A stretch of DNA of 32,018 nt from Bacteroidaceae bacterium (GTDB lineage Bacteria; Bacteroidota; Bacteroidia; Bacteroidales; Bacteroidaceae), in NCBI GenBank assembly GCA_900769765.1, contig CAAGHW010000068.1, positions 1 to 32,018 on the forward strand, written 5' to 3'. A program made the position numbers and the translations under genes. Positions 23,599 through 32,018 of the stretch are shown here, piece by piece; within the stretch, counting starts at the first letter, position 1; every line of letters begins with the position of its first letter. The notes below the pieces were generated by a model. It did not search any database. It saw only the letters and a program-made list of their open reading frames with translations, and was not told where the DNA came from.

Positions 23599-26500
23599 TC
23601 AATTGCAACCAAAACTCTTGCCATGTCTTTGTATCTCTTCGACAAAGGCAAGTGCTGTCTCTATGTTTTTCACGTTTTCAACGGTGATTATGCAGCGTCC
23701 GTCGCCCTCGCGTACCTTGCAGTTGAACTGGCTTGTGGGTATGTAGCTCATGATTGCTCCGAATGTTTCGCTCGTGTAATACCGTTCGTTGCGTATGTCG
23801 ACAAGGAACAGGTTCATCCTGCCTCCTTTGAGGTATATCTTCTCCACGCCAAGACGTTGGGCCTCGTGTCGCAGGGTAACCATACGTATGAGCTCTTCGC
23901 CCTCTTTCGGCATCTTGCCGAAACGGTCCTGCATTCTTGTGCGGAAGGCTTCTATCTCTCGGCTGTCGGTAAGCGAATCCAATTCTCGGTAAAGCAGTAT
24001 GCGCTCGTTGCTGTCAGGCACATAGGTTGCGGGGAACAGCAATTCAAGGTCGCTTTCGACAAAGCACTCTTTTACAAAAGTGTCGCCGTTGTCCTCTTCG
24101 TCTTGCGGCAGTATGTCGGCAAATTCTTCGTCTTTAAGCTCGTGTACAGCTTCGGCAAGCAGTTTCTGATATGTCTCGAAGCCTAAATCGGCAATGAAAC
24201 CACTCTGCTCTGCACCCAAAAGGTTTCCTGCTCCGCGTATGTCAAGGTCCTGCATGGCTATGTGCATGCCGCTTCCCAGCTCGCTGAAACTTTCGATGGC
24301 TTCGAGGCGGCGGCGTGCGTCGGTGCTTAGACTCTCGCGTGGTGGGGTAAGCATATAGCAGAATGCCTTGCGCTTTCCGCGTCCCACACGTCCGCGCATC
24401 TGATGTAGGTCGCTGAGGCCAAAGTTCTGTGCCTGGTTTATTATTATTGTATTTACGTTAGGAATGTCAATGCCGTTCTCCACAATAGATGTGGCTATGA
24501 GCACGTCATAATCGTGGTTTATGAATTCGTATAGTCTCTTCTCCAACTCTGCAGGCTCCATCTGGCCATGTCCAATGCATATTCGTGCATCGGGAACAGC
24601 GTGCTTGACCACTCTTGCCAGCTCTTCCATTCCCGATATCCTGTTGGTGATAAGGAATACCTGGCCGTTGCGGCTCAACTCAAAGCCTACAGCCTCTTTT
24701 ATGACTTCGGCATCGAATGTGTGTATCTCGGTGTGTATGGGATAACGGTTGGGTGGCGGTGTCTGTATCATTGACAAGTCGCGTGCACCCATAATCGAGA
24801 ATTGCAGGGTACGCGGAATTGGTGTTGCCGTCATGGTAAGCGTGTCGACATTTACTTTCAATTGGCGCAGCTTCTCTTTTACTGCAACACCGAACTTCTG
24901 CTCCTCGTCAATGATGAGCAATCCCAAGTCCTTGAATTTTACCTCTTTGCTCGTCAGCTTGTGCGTTCCTATGATAATATCTATCTTGCCCTCTTTCAGC
25001 TCTTCGAGCAGTTTCTTTGTTGTTGCCGCGCTACGCGCTCTGCTCAGATACTGAACATTGCAGGGGAACTCTTTCAATCGTTCCTTAAAAGTGAGATAGT
25101 GCTGGTATGCAAGTACTGTTGTGGGTACAAGTACGGCCACCTGCTTGCTGTCGGTGGCTGCCTTGAAGGCGGCGCGTATGGCCACTTCGGTCTTTCCGAA
25201 GCCTACATCGCCACAAATCAGACGGTCCATAGGGCGTTTGCGCTCCATGTCGCGTTTGACATCGTTGGTCGCCTTGAACTGGTCGGGAGTGTCTTCGTAT
25301 ATGAAACTTGCTTCAAGCTCATTCTGCAGGTAGCTGTCGGGCGAGAATGCAAATCCTTCCTCCTTGTATCGTTGTGAATATAACTTGATGAGGTCGCGTG
25401 CAATGTCTTTGATTTTGCTTTTTGTACGCTCCTTCATTCGCTCCCATGCCCCTGTTCCAAGTTTGTTCAGTACGGGGGCATCACCCTCCTTGCCGTGGTA
25501 TTTGGCAATCTTGTGCAGGTTGTGTATGGATACAAAAACCACATCGTCGTTCTTGTAGATGAGCTTTATGGCTTCTTGGGTGGAGTTGCCGTTTGGTATG
25601 CGTACAAGGCCGCCGAACTTACCCACGCCATGGTCTATGTGTACTATGTAGTCGCCGATGCCGAACTCCTTGAGCTCCTTTAGAGTCAAAGCTACCTTTC
25701 CGCTACGGGCGCGTTCGCTGCGTAGCTTGTAGTTGTGGAATCGTCCGAACAGCTGGTGGTCGGTGAAGAATGCTGTGCGCAGTGTGTTGTCGATATATCC
25801 GCCATGTATGGTATGCCCTATCGGAGTGAACGGAATGTCGTCGCCCCTGTCGTCAAAAATTGCCTTCAAGCGGTCGGCCTGATGCAGGTCGTCAGTAAGC
25901 AGCATCAGCTTGTATCCTTTCTCGATATAGCTTCTGAAACTATTGCTTACCAGGTCAAAGTCCTTCTGGAAGAGTGGCTGTGGCGATATGTCAAACTTTA
26001 CTTTTGTGCAGTTGCTGTTATTGTCGGAACGTAGCTCCCAATGTTTCACATGGCGGGCAAAGGTCTCAATCTCTACCGCCGACATCAATTCCGGCATGTC
26101 GGGCAGCTTGCTTTCCGAAAGCTTGGCCTGCAGTGTAAATCCTTCGTTGCGCAGTTTCTCAACATTGCCTTTGATGAACTCTATGTCCTTTGTTATGAGT
26201 ATGACATTCTTGGGTAGGAACTCGGTGATGGAGACAGCTTCTTTGCCTGTAATCTTTGGAACAATGGATATTTCGTCGACTTTTTCCCTTGACAGCTGTG
26301 TCTCGACTTCAAATGTCCTTATGCTTTCTACCTCATCGCCGAAGGTGTCTATACGGTAAGGATATTCCGATGAAAAGGAGAAAATATCAATAAGACTGCC
26401 TCTCACAGCGAATTCTCCGGGTTCATAGACGTATGTGACTTCCTTGAAATTCAGTTCGGCAAGTCTCTTCTCTGTTTTTTCGCGGTCAATCCTGTCACCG

Positions 26501-26952
26501 ACAGCTATCGACAAAGTGTTCTTGTCGAGGTCGCTTTGCGATGCGACCTTCTCGGCCAAAGCTTCGGGGTGGGTTATGATTATCAGCCCCTCTTTTCTGC
26601 GACGGCACGATAGTCTGCTCATTACTTCGGTGCGGAGTATGCGGTTCGCGTCATCCTCCTGCCCGTATTTCATGGCTCTGCGGAACGATGAAGGGAAGAA
26701 TAGGACCCCGTTCTCGCCTATAATCTGTACCAAGTCGTGATAGAAATATCCTGCCTCTTCGGCATCGTTCATGACAACAAGGAATGTCTGTTCGGGTGCA
26801 TTCTTTTTTAGACCGCAAAGCATCATTGCTGCCGAACTGCCAAAAAGCCCCTCAAGGAGAACGCGTTTCTTGCTCCCCTCTTCGCGCAGCTGCATCAGTG
26901 CCGTGACACCTGGATGCGATGCGTAAATCTGTTGAATTTCTTTATACTCCAT
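23599..26952 (-). CDS. mfd: transcription-repair coupling factor Mfd
   Basis: 1117 residues from the ATG at 26950-26952 (MEYKEIQQIYASHPG); the frame is open 99 codons further upstream, but those overlap the divergent gene and its promoter. Order of domains: UvrB-like N-terminal module (about 1-330), RNA polymerase interaction domain (about 425-490, GDYIVHIDHGVGKFGGL), then the RecG-like translocase with Walker A GDVGFGKT at 581-588, a DEEQ box in LLIIDEEQKFG and TATPIPRTL. The TRCF C-terminal domain follows. Mfd dislodges RNA polymerase stalled at lesions and recruits UvrA. The length is normal for Bacteroidetes. Confidence 0.97.
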   Translation of the reverse strand: MEYKEIQQIYASHPGVTALMQLREEGSKKRVLLEGLFGSSAAMMLCGLKKNAPEQTFLVVMNDAEEAGYFYHDLVQIIGENGVLFFPSSFRRAMKYGQEDDANRILRTEVMSRLSCRRRKEGLIIITHPEALAEKVASQSDLDKNTLSIAVGDRIDREKTEKRLAELNFKEVTYVYEPGEFAVRGSLIDIFSFSSEYPYRIDTFGDEVESIRTFEVETQLSREKVDEISIVPKITGKEAVSITEFLPKNVILITKDIEFIKGNVEKLRNEGFTLQAKLSESKLPDMPELMSAVEIETFARHVKHWELRSDNNSNCTKVKFDISPQPLFQKDFDLVSNSFRSYIEKGYKLMLLTDDLHQADRLKAIFDDRGDDIPFTPIGHTIHGGYIDNTLRTAFFTDHQLFGRFHNYKLRSERARSGKVALTLKELKEFGIGDYIVHIDHGVGKFGGLVRIPNGNSTQEAIKLIYKNDDVVFVSIHNLHKIAKYHGKEGDAPVLNKLGTGAWERMKERTKSKIKDIARDLIKLYSQRYKEEGFAFSPDSYLQNELEASFIYEDTPDQFKATNDVKRDMERKRPMDRLICGDVGFGKTEVAIRAAFKAATDSKQVAVLVPTTVLAYQHYLTFKERLKEFPCNVQYLSRARSAATTKKLLEELKEGKIDIIIGTHKLTSKEVKFKDLGLLIIDEEQKFGVAVKEKLRQLKVNVDTLTMTATPIPRTLQFSIMGARDLSMIQTPPPNRYPIHTEIHTFDAEVIKEAVGFELSRNGQVFLITNRISGMEELARVVKHAVPDARICIGHGQMEPAELEKRLYEFINHDYDVLIATSIVENGIDIPNVNTIIINQAQNFGLSDLHQMRGRVGRGKRKAFCYMLTPPRESLSTDARRRLEAIESFSELGSGMHIAMQDLDIRGAGNLLGAEQSGFIADLGFETYQKLLAEAVHELKDEEFADILPQDEEDNGDTFVKECFVESDLELLFPATYVPDSNERILLYRELDSLTDSREIEAFRTRMQDRFGKMPKEGEELIRMVTLRHEAQRLGVEKIYLKGGRMNLFLVDIRNERYYTSETFGAIMSYIPTSQFNCKVREGDGRCIITVENVKNIETALAFVEEIQRHGKSFGCN

Positions 26953-26962
26953 ACCGGATGGT

Positions 26963-26971
26963 GCAAAAATA
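26963..26971 (-). promoter_or_regulatory. candidate mfd promoter (-7 box)
   Basis: Minus strand TATTTTTGC (complement of 26963-26971) matches TAnnTTTG. It is only 10 bases from the mfd ATG, implying a nearly leaderless message if used. No good -33 element at 19-21 bases. Confidence 0.4.
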
Positions 26972-27045
26972 ACCAAATTATTCCATATTTTCGACCTTTG
27001 GACACTATGTATGGCTCTATTTTCTATAATTTTTCTTAAAAAAGT

Positions 27046-27087
27046 CAACAATAATCTTATTGTTGTTATATTTGCATTTATAACAAC
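27046..27087. promoter_or_regulatory. two overlapping inverted repeats around the thioesterase operon promoter
   Basis: First, CAACAATAA-TC-TTATTGTTG, a perfect palindrome with 9-bp arms at 27046-27065. Second, GTTGTTATA (27062-27070) pairs with TATAACAAC (27079-27087) across 8 bases. The -7 box lies inside the second one. The layout suits binding by a dimeric repressor or activator. Confidence 0.5.
27067..27075 (+). promoter_or_regulatory. promoter (-7 box) of the thioesterase operon
   Basis: TATATTTGC matches TAnnTTTG exactly and lies 18 bases before the ATG at 27094. No TTTG is present at the -33 position; the perfect palindrome at 27046-27065 occupies that place, which hints at activator dependence or repression. 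Confidence 0.55.
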
Positions 27088-27093
27088 CGTAAT

Positions 27094-27507
27094 ATGGCGA
27101 CAAATTATAGATTCTCTCTTGAAATGAAGGTACGCGACTATGAATGTGATATTCAAGGCGTGGTAAACAATGCCAATTATCAGCATTACCTGGAACATGC
27201 CCGTCATGAGTTCCTTGAATCGATAGGTGGCAGCTTTGCGCATCTTCATAGCCAGGGGATAGACCCGATGGTTTCCAAAATAACTATCGAATATAAGCGT
27301 CCGTTGCGTGGCGGTGACAAGTTTGATGTATGCATAAATATGGAACGTCGTGGCGCAAAGCTTGTCTTTCTTCAGGACATATACAACAAGGCCAATGGTG
27401 CTTTGGCGGTGAAAGGTGAGGTGGATGTCGTCTGTCTTAAGGATGGTCGTCTTACCCGTGGGGAGATTTTTGACGAAATGTTTAAGGATTTTTTTAACAA
27501 CGATTGA
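27094..27507 (+). CDS. acyl-CoA thioesterase, hot-dog fold (4HBT/YbgC-FadM type)
   Basis: 137 residues with the 4HBT signature: RDYECDIQGVVNNANYQHYLEHAR at about 14-37, in which Asp19 is the likely catalytic residue, then ITIEYKRPLRGGDKFDV and the strand KLVFLQDIYNK. These enzymes cleave the thioester of acyl-CoA (or acyl-ACP); chain-length preference cannot be read. It is the first gene of a plus-strand operon, with the next gene 2 bases on, and divergent from mfd. An acetyl-CoA hydrolase/transferase two genes downstream fits a shared theme of CoA-ester turnover. Confidence 0.92.
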   Translation: MATNYRFSLEMKVRDYECDIQGVVNNANYQHYLEHARHEFLESIGGSFAHLHSQGIDPMVSKITIEYKRPLRGGDKFDVCINMERRGAKLVFLQDIYNKANGALAVKGEVDVVCLKDGRLTRGEIFDEMFKDFFNND

Positions 27508-27509
27508 TT

Positions 27510-27875
27510 ATGTTCGGCTTGATAATTATCCTTGTTGTTGTGGGTGTATATGCAATCTTCTTTGTGTTGAGGACACTGCTTTCGGACCATGTCGATGTGA
27601 AAGGTACACCTGTCGGTGGCGAAGTCTTTCCTCGAATAGAAATCTATAACCCGAATACGGCAGATGTCGGTGCCGAAACGGATGTAGTGGATAAAACGGT
27701 TCGTAAATCGCCTTTTCCCAAGAGTAGGGCCGTGATGGATGACAAAAGAAACGTCAAGGATGAAAATGTTGAGCTCCCGGATAAGGAAAAAGAAGAAAAG
27801 GTCTCTTTGAAGAACCGTTCCGAGGCCAGACGCGCCTTCATTCATGCAGAAATACTGAACAGAAAATATAACTAA
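27510..27875 (+). CDS. conserved hypothetical single-pass membrane protein
   Basis: 121 residues from the ATG at 27510. An N-terminal membrane helix (about 2-22, FGLIIILVVVGVYAIFFVL) is followed by a polar domain with a very charged stretch (about 65-105, KRNVKDENVELPDKEKEEK) and a conserved-looking end, SEARRAFIHAEILNRKYN. I recall similar endings in uncharacterised Bacteroidales proteins but know no function. It starts 2 bases after the thioesterase stop and ends 12 bases before the CoA-transferase gene, so it is in the same operon. Confidence 0.8.
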   Translation: MFGLIIILVVVGVYAIFFVLRTLLSDHVDVKGTPVGGEVFPRIEIYNPNTADVGAETDVVDKTVRKSPFPKSRAVMDDKRNVKDENVELPDKEKEEKVSLKNRSEARRAFIHAEILNRKYN

Positions 27876-27887
27876 AAAAACACGGAC

Positions 27888-29375
27888 ATGGCATATCGTA
27901 TTTTAACACCACAAGAGGCGGCATGCTACATTAATGATGGGGATGGAGTGGGTATCAGTGGCTTTACGCTCTCGGGAACTCCAAAAGCAGTGCTGCCTGA
28001 AGTAGCAAAACGTGCGGAGGAGGCTCATGCAGCAGGTAAACAGTTCAAGATAAATCTATATTCAGGTGCATCCACCGGTGACTCCATCGATGGAATGCTT
28101 ACACGTGCCAAAGCATTGAATTTCCGCGCTCCTTTCATCTCAAACCCTACGGTACGTAATGCCATCAATGACAAGGAACTGACATATACCGACCTTCATC
28201 TCTCCCTAATGGCGCAGGATTTGCGCTATGGCTATCTGGGAAAGGTGAATGTCGCTATTCTTGAAGCTATAGATATAACTCCCGACGGCAAGGTATATCT
28301 TACGACTGCGGGCGGTATAGGTCAGACAGTTGCCAATCTTGCCGACAGAATCATCATAGAACGCAACACCTACCATCATACTATGGGGCTGCACGATGTA
28401 TATGAGCCCATGGATCCGCCTTGTCGCAAAGAGATACCCATCTACAAGGCTTCGGACCGCATAGGAAAACCATACGTTCAGGTCGACCCTAAAAAGGTTG
28501 TGGGTATTGTCGAGGTGTATCAGCCCAACGAACAGGTGGTTTTCAAGGAACTCGACCCCGTGACACGTAAAATAGGTGAAAATGTCGTCGGATTTATTCT
28601 CAATGATATCAAACGCGGAACAATACCTGCGTCGGGGCTGCCTATACAGAGCGGTATCGGAAATGTCGCCAATGCAGTGTTGAAAGCACTCGAGAACAGT
28701 AATGAGATACCGCCTCTCGACCTCTATTCCGAGGTCCTTCAGGATTCGGTCATAGAACTTATGGAAGCCGGTCGTGTAAGGGTGGGCAGTACATGCTCTT
28801 TGTCTCTCAGTCAGGAATGTCTGCAATATGTCTATGATAATATCGATTATTTCCGCGACAGGCTCATTCTGCGTCCGTCGGAAATATCGAACCACCCCGA
28901 GGTAATCCGTCGTCTTGGACTTGTTGCCATGAATACGGCAATTGAGGTCGACCTGTACGGCTGTGTCAACTCTTCTCATATATGTGGAACACGTCTTATG
29001 AACGGTATCGGCGGTTCAGGCGATTTTGCACGTAATGCTTTTGTTTCGATATTTACATGTCCATCGACACAGAAGGGCGGTGCCATAAGTTCGATTGTGC
29101 CTATGGTTACGCATGCCGACCACACGGAACACGATGTTCGTGTGGTGGTAACAGAGTGGGGTGTTGCCGATTTGCGTGGCAAAGGACCTGACGAGCGTGC
29201 AAGGCTACTCATCGAGAATTGTGCACATCCCGAATACCGTAATATGCTGTGGGATTATCTGAAAATAACAAAGAAAGGTCATGTGTCACATAATGTTGCT
29301 GCGGCTCTCTCCATGCATGCTGCATTCGAGCGCGACGGTGATATGAGAAATGTCGATTGGGGTAAGTGCTTATGA
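27888..29375 (+). CDS. acetyl-CoA hydrolase/transferase family protein (probable succinyl-CoA:acetate CoA-transferase type)
   Basis: 495 residues, the full length of the Ach1/ScpC/AarC-like class I CoA-transferases. Visible motifs: GVGISGFTLSGTPKAVLPEV at the N-terminus, the SGIGNVANAV loop at 255-264, Glu282 in LYSEVLQDSVIELM (position of the glutamate that forms the CoA thioester in AarC), and the C-terminal GGSGDFARNA and VVTEWGVADLRGKGPDERA blocks. The family moves CoA between succinate, acetate and propionate, a fitting role in a succinate/acetate/propionate-producing anaerobe; the exact pair is not decided by sequence. The stop overlaps the next ATG (ATGA). Confidence 0.92.
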   Translation: MAYRILTPQEAACYINDGDGVGISGFTLSGTPKAVLPEVAKRAEEAHAAGKQFKINLYSGASTGDSIDGMLTRAKALNFRAPFISNPTVRNAINDKELTYTDLHLSLMAQDLRYGYLGKVNVAILEAIDITPDGKVYLTTAGGIGQTVANLADRIIIERNTYHHTMGLHDVYEPMDPPCRKEIPIYKASDRIGKPYVQVDPKKVVGIVEVYQPNEQVVFKELDPVTRKIGENVVGFILNDIKRGTIPASGLPIQSGIGNVANAVLKALENSNEIPPLDLYSEVLQDSVIELMEAGRVRVGSTCSLSLSQECLQYVYDNIDYFRDRLILRPSEISNHPEVIRRLGLVAMNTAIEVDLYGCVNSSHICGTRLMNGIGGSGDFARNAFVSIFTCPSTQKGGAISSIVPMVTHADHTEHDVRVVVTEWGVADLRGKGPDERARLLIENCAHPEYRNMLWDYLKITKKGHVSHNVAAALSMHAAFERDGDMRNVDWGKCL

Positions 29376-29908
29376 ACAGAAAGAAACTTGTGACAGAGAT
29401 GGGGCGCATCAGCGGCGATGATTTCCGCAATGCCGAAAAGCTCCCGTTGGTAGTTGTGCTGGACAATGTGCGTAGCCTGCATAATGTAGGTTCCGTTTTC
29501 AGGACGAGTGATGCTTTTCGCGTTCAACGTATATTGCTGTGCGGTATAACGGCAACTCCTCCCAATGCCGAGATACACAAGACTGCTCTTGGTGCGGAAG
29601 ATGTTGTTGAATGGCAATATTTTGAATCGACGGACGATGCCGTTGCCGCATTGCGTAAAGAGGGTTATCGTATATTTGCTGTCGAACAGTGCGAAGGCAG
29701 TATTGCTCTGCAGAATTTTGAGGCCTCTCCCCAAGAGTGCTATGCCGTAATTCTTGGCAATGAGGTCAAGGGCGTGCAACAGACGGTTGTTGATGCTTCT
29801 GATGCAGCAATAGAGATTCCTCAGTTCGGAACAAAGCACTCGTTGAATGTGTCGGTCACTGCCGGAATGGTCATATGGGAGTTTGCAAAAAAACTCGGTT
29901 GGGTGTGA
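29372..29908 (+). CDS. SpoU/TrmH-family RNA 2'-O-methyltransferase
   Basis: 178 residues with the three SPOUT motifs. Motif 1 is HNVGSVFRTSDAF (Asn38, Gly40, Arg44), motif 2 is ILGNEVKGV (127-135), and motif 3 is IPQFGTKHSLNVSVTAG (149-165). The fold is a trefoil-knot S-adenosylmethionine enzyme acting as a dimer on ribose 2'-OH of tRNA or rRNA. It lacks the L30e-like N-terminal domain of RlmB, so a tRNA substrate is somewhat more likely; the target is not determined. Its ATG overlaps the CoA-transferase stop by 4 bases, and it ends the operon. Confidence 0.92.
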   Translation: MNRKKLVTEMGRISGDDFRNAEKLPLVVVLDNVRSLHNVGSVFRTSDAFRVQRILLCGITATPPNAEIHKTALGAEDVVEWQYFESTDDAVAALRKEGYRIFAVEQCEGSIALQNFEASPQECYAVILGNEVKGVQQTVVDASDAAIEIPQFGTKHSLNVSVTAGMVIWEFAKKLGWV

Positions 29909-29983
29909 GTTTCTGCGGATGTTTTTTAGAAGACAAATGAATTTAAAAATTGTAATTTACCTATTTGGGAAAATAAAAAGTTG

Positions 29984-29992
29984 TACTTTTGT
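29984..29992 (+). promoter_or_regulatory. promoter (-7 box) of the ABC exporter gene
   Basis: TACTTTTGT matches TAnnTTTG, 23 bases before the ATG. A TTTG at 29964-29967 is 16 bases upstream, a little short of the usual spacing. Confidence 0.5.
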
Positions 29993-30015
29993 AATCGTTT
30001 TTATAATTAATATAT

Positions 30016-31857
30016 ATGAAAGAATTTTTCAAGATACTCAAGCGATTTGTTCCGCCGTATAAAAAGTCTTTGATATTGTCTCTTATATTCACTCTCTTTT
30101 CGGCAATTCTGAATGTCTTTTCTTTTGTGATAATAATACCTATTTTGCAGATTCTGTTTAAGGTAAACGACGCTTCAGGAGTGGAATTCATGGATTGGTC
30201 AATGATGGATTCCGGTAATGCCAAAGAGGTGATTCTGAATAATGCAACCTGGTATATGAATACTTATGCCGAGGAACATGGAGCTTCAATGGTTATGTTG
30301 CTGCTGGGCGTCTTCCTGATTGTCATGACTTTGTTGAAGACAGGATGTTACTTCGGCTCTTCAGCGGCAATAATCCCTATGCGTACGGGTATTGTGCGAG
30401 ATATGCGTACACAACTGTATGACAAGATTGTTACTTTGCCCATCGGCTTTTTCTCAAAACAGCGTAAGGGTGATATAATGGCTCGAATGACGGGTGATGT
30501 CGGTGAGGTCGAGAACTCTATTGCTACATCACTTGATATGCTTATCAAGAATCCGATGTTCATATTGATATATATGGCTACGCTGTTCTATATCAGTTGG
30601 GAGCTTACACTCTTTACACTATGTGTCGTTCCTTCGCTTGGATGGGTGATGGGTGCTATCGGCCGAAAACTGAAGGCAAGATCGGCTGTGGCTCAGCATA
30701 AGTTGGGCGAGACAACCGCTCAAATGGAAGAGACACTTGGTGGACTGCGAATCATCAAGGCGTTCCTTGCCGAGAAGAAGATGTCGGTACGTTTCCGCAA
30801 GTGCAGTGATGACCTGCGTTCGGCAACAATGAGGGTCGCTATACGTCAGGCGTCGGCACATCCTGTAAGTGAAACGCTTGGAACAGTGCTTATCGTTATC
30901 GTCCTGTGGTTCGGCGGCACATTGATTTTGGGTGAGAACTCGCCGATATCTGCAGCGTCGTTCATTTACTATCTGACAATTCTTTACAGTGTAATAAACC
31001 CTTTGAAGGATCTTTCTAAAGCGTCATACAATATTCCACGCGGCTTGGCTTCAATGGAGCGCATCGATGCTATATTGAAAGCCGAGAATCCTATAACCGA
31101 TGGAGAAAAGGGTATTGAGATTCATGAAATGGAAGAGGGTATTGAATTTAAGAACCTCACATTCTCATACGATGGTGAGCGCGAAGTCCTCAAGAACATA
31201 AACCTCAAGATACCTAAAGGCAAGACTATAGCGCTTGTGGGACAATCGGGTAGCGGTAAATCAACAATGGTCGATCTTATACCACGTTATTATGACGTTG
31301 AAAATGGCGCAATTACAATTGATGGTGTCAACATCAAGGATATGAAAGTGAAGTCATTGCGTGCTCTTATGGGTAATGTCAACCAAGAGGCGATTCTTTT
31401 CAATGACAGTTTCTATAACAATATTACCTTCGGTGTCGAGAATGCGACAATGGAGCAGGTAATAGAGGCTGCCAAGATTGCAAATGCACATGATTTCATC
31501 ATGGAAACCGAAGATGGTTACAATACCAATGTAGGTGATAGAGGTTGTCGTCTTTCGGGTGGTCAGCGTCAGCGCATAAGTATTGCACGCGCTATCCTGA
31601 AGAATCCTCCTATATTGATTCTTGATGAGGCTACATCTGCTCTTGACACAGAAAGCGAACGTCTTGTTCAGGAGGCTCTTGAGCGTCTTATGAAGGACCG
31701 TACTACTATTGCCATCGCACACCGTCTGTCTACAATCAAGAACGCCGATGAGATATGTGTTCTGCGCGAAGGTGAAATTGTTGAACGCGGAAAGCACGAG
31801 GAGTTGTTGAAACTCGACGGTGTCTATAAGCGTCTCAACGATATGCAATCGTTGTAA
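30016..31857 (+). CDS. ABC exporter, MsbA/multidrug type (fused membrane and ATPase domains)
   Basis: 613 residues. The membrane domain with six helices covers about 15-345, followed by the nucleotide-binding domain: Walker A GQSGSGKST (409-417), signature LSGGQ (513-517), Walker B ILILDE (533-538) and the switch His569. All catalytic residues are intact, so the homodimer should hydrolyse ATP. Homologues flip lipid A-core or export lipids and drugs; which applies is not decided here. The loop between the first two helices (about 52-92) is long for the family. It has its own promoter and is followed after 2 bases by a LOG-family gene. Confidence 0.93.
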   Translation: MKEFFKILKRFVPPYKKSLILSLIFTLFSAILNVFSFVIIIPILQILFKVNDASGVEFMDWSMMDSGNAKEVILNNATWYMNTYAEEHGASMVMLLLGVFLIVMTLLKTGCYFGSSAAIIPMRTGIVRDMRTQLYDKIVTLPIGFFSKQRKGDIMARMTGDVGEVENSIATSLDMLIKNPMFILIYMATLFYISWELTLFTLCVVPSLGWVMGAIGRKLKARSAVAQHKLGETTAQMEETLGGLRIIKAFLAEKKMSVRFRKCSDDLRSATMRVAIRQASAHPVSETLGTVLIVIVLWFGGTLILGENSPISAASFIYYLTILYSVINPLKDLSKASYNIPRGLASMERIDAILKAENPITDGEKGIEIHEMEEGIEFKNLTFSYDGEREVLKNINLKIPKGKTIALVGQSGSGKSTMVDLIPRYYDVENGAITIDGVNIKDMKVKSLRALMGNVNQEAILFNDSFYNNITFGVENATMEQVIEAAKIANAHDFIMETEDGYNTNVGDRGCRLSGGQRQRISIARAILKNPPILILDEATSALDTESERLVQEALERLMKDRTTIAIAHRLSTIKNADEICVLREGEIVERGKHEELLKLDGVYKRLNDMQSL

Positions 31858-31859
31858 AT

Positions 31860-32018
31860 ATGACAAAGGTGAAAAGCGTAGCTGTCTTTTGTGCAGCTTC
31901 GGAAAAAATCGACAGTATATATGCTGATGCTGCATACGAGGCCGGTGAGATGCTTGGACGCATAGGCGTGTCATTGGTCTATGGCGGTGCCCATTTCGGA
32001 CTTATGGAGGCTACGGCA
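31860..32018 (+). CDS. LOG-family protein (Rossmann nucleotide-binding), N-terminal part only
   Basis: 53 codons before the window end, starting MTKVKSVAVFCAASEKIDSI and continuing to VYGGAHFGLMEA. The VFCAASE start and the (V/I)YGG..xGLM(G/E) loop are those of the LOG (lonely guy) family, TIGR00730, which hydrolyses the N-glycosidic bond of nucleoside monophosphates. The decisive PGGxGTxxE motif is beyond the edge. It begins 2 bases after the ABC exporter stop and is in the same operon. Confidence 0.8.
   Translation, partial: MTKVKSVAVFCAASEKIDSIYADAAYEAGEMLGRIGVSLVYGGAHFGLMEATA

Noticed and set aside
26953..27249. N-terminal extension of mfd by 99 codons
   Set aside because: The extra residues overlap the divergent thioesterase gene and both promoters, and have no Mfd similarity; the ATG at 26952 gives the normal length.
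1..32018. Search for a reverse transcriptase, transposase, integrase, phage or defence gene
   Set aside because: None of the supported coding frames on either strand carries such motifs; a DGR, if real, must be encoded outside.

Overview
The window reads as a chromosomal segment of a Bacteroidales bacterium (Bacteroides/Prevotella/Muribaculaceae-like; I cannot place the genus). The signs are a Bacteroidetes-type division and cell-wall (dcw) cluster order, a long MraY with an extra extracytoplasmic loop, a PASTA-bearing FtsI, weak ribosome binding sites, promoters of the Bacteroidetes sigma-ABfr type (-7 box TAnnTTTG), and a lipoprotein built from Listeria-Bacteroides repeats plus a Fib_succ_major-like C-terminal domain.

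Layout. 1-308 (minus): tRNA-Glu(UUC) followed by rpsT, which is cut by the window edge, behind a good promoter at 366-397. 451-1176 (plus): recO, divergent from it. 1173-16874 (minus): a compact 14-gene operon in the order mraZ, rsmH, ftsL, ftsI, murE, mraY, murD, ftsW, murG, murC, ftsQ, ftsA, ftsZ and a GatB/YqeY-family gene. Its genes overlap or sit a few bases apart. The promoter upstream of mraZ carries a 10-bp-periodic TGGGG repeat that fits an autoregulatory MraZ operator. murF and ddl are not in the cluster. Together these genes make UDP-MurNAc-pentapeptide up to the MurE/MurD steps, convert it to lipid I and lipid II (MraY, MurG), and build the septum (FtsZ, FtsA, FtsQ, FtsL, FtsW, FtsI).

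17151-19495: a secreted M28 metallopeptidase (plus) converges on the Na+/H+ antiporter gene nhaA (minus). 19496-22120 is the accessory-looking part of the window. It holds a 455-bp AT-rich gene-free stretch with an imperfect inverted repeat about 34 bp long, an unrecognised 163-residue protein, and a lipoprotein whose last ~36 codons look like the variable region of a diversity-generating retroelement target. After that comes a 250-bp non-coding tail of odd composition. No reverse transcriptase or template repeat is inside the window, so any such system would act from elsewhere.

22121-26952 (minus): a periplasmic bleomycin-hydrolase-like C1B peptidase, and upstream of it mfd. 27094-29908 (plus): a four-gene operon of hot-dog thioesterase, small membrane protein, acetyl-CoA hydrolase/transferase-family enzyme and SpoU/TrmH rRNA/tRNA methyltransferase. 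Its promoter lies inside two overlapping inverted repeats. 30016-32018 (plus): an MsbA-like ABC exporter followed two bases later by the start of a LOG-family gene cut by the window end.

No rRNA, CRISPR array, transposase, integrase or recognisable prophage gene was seen.
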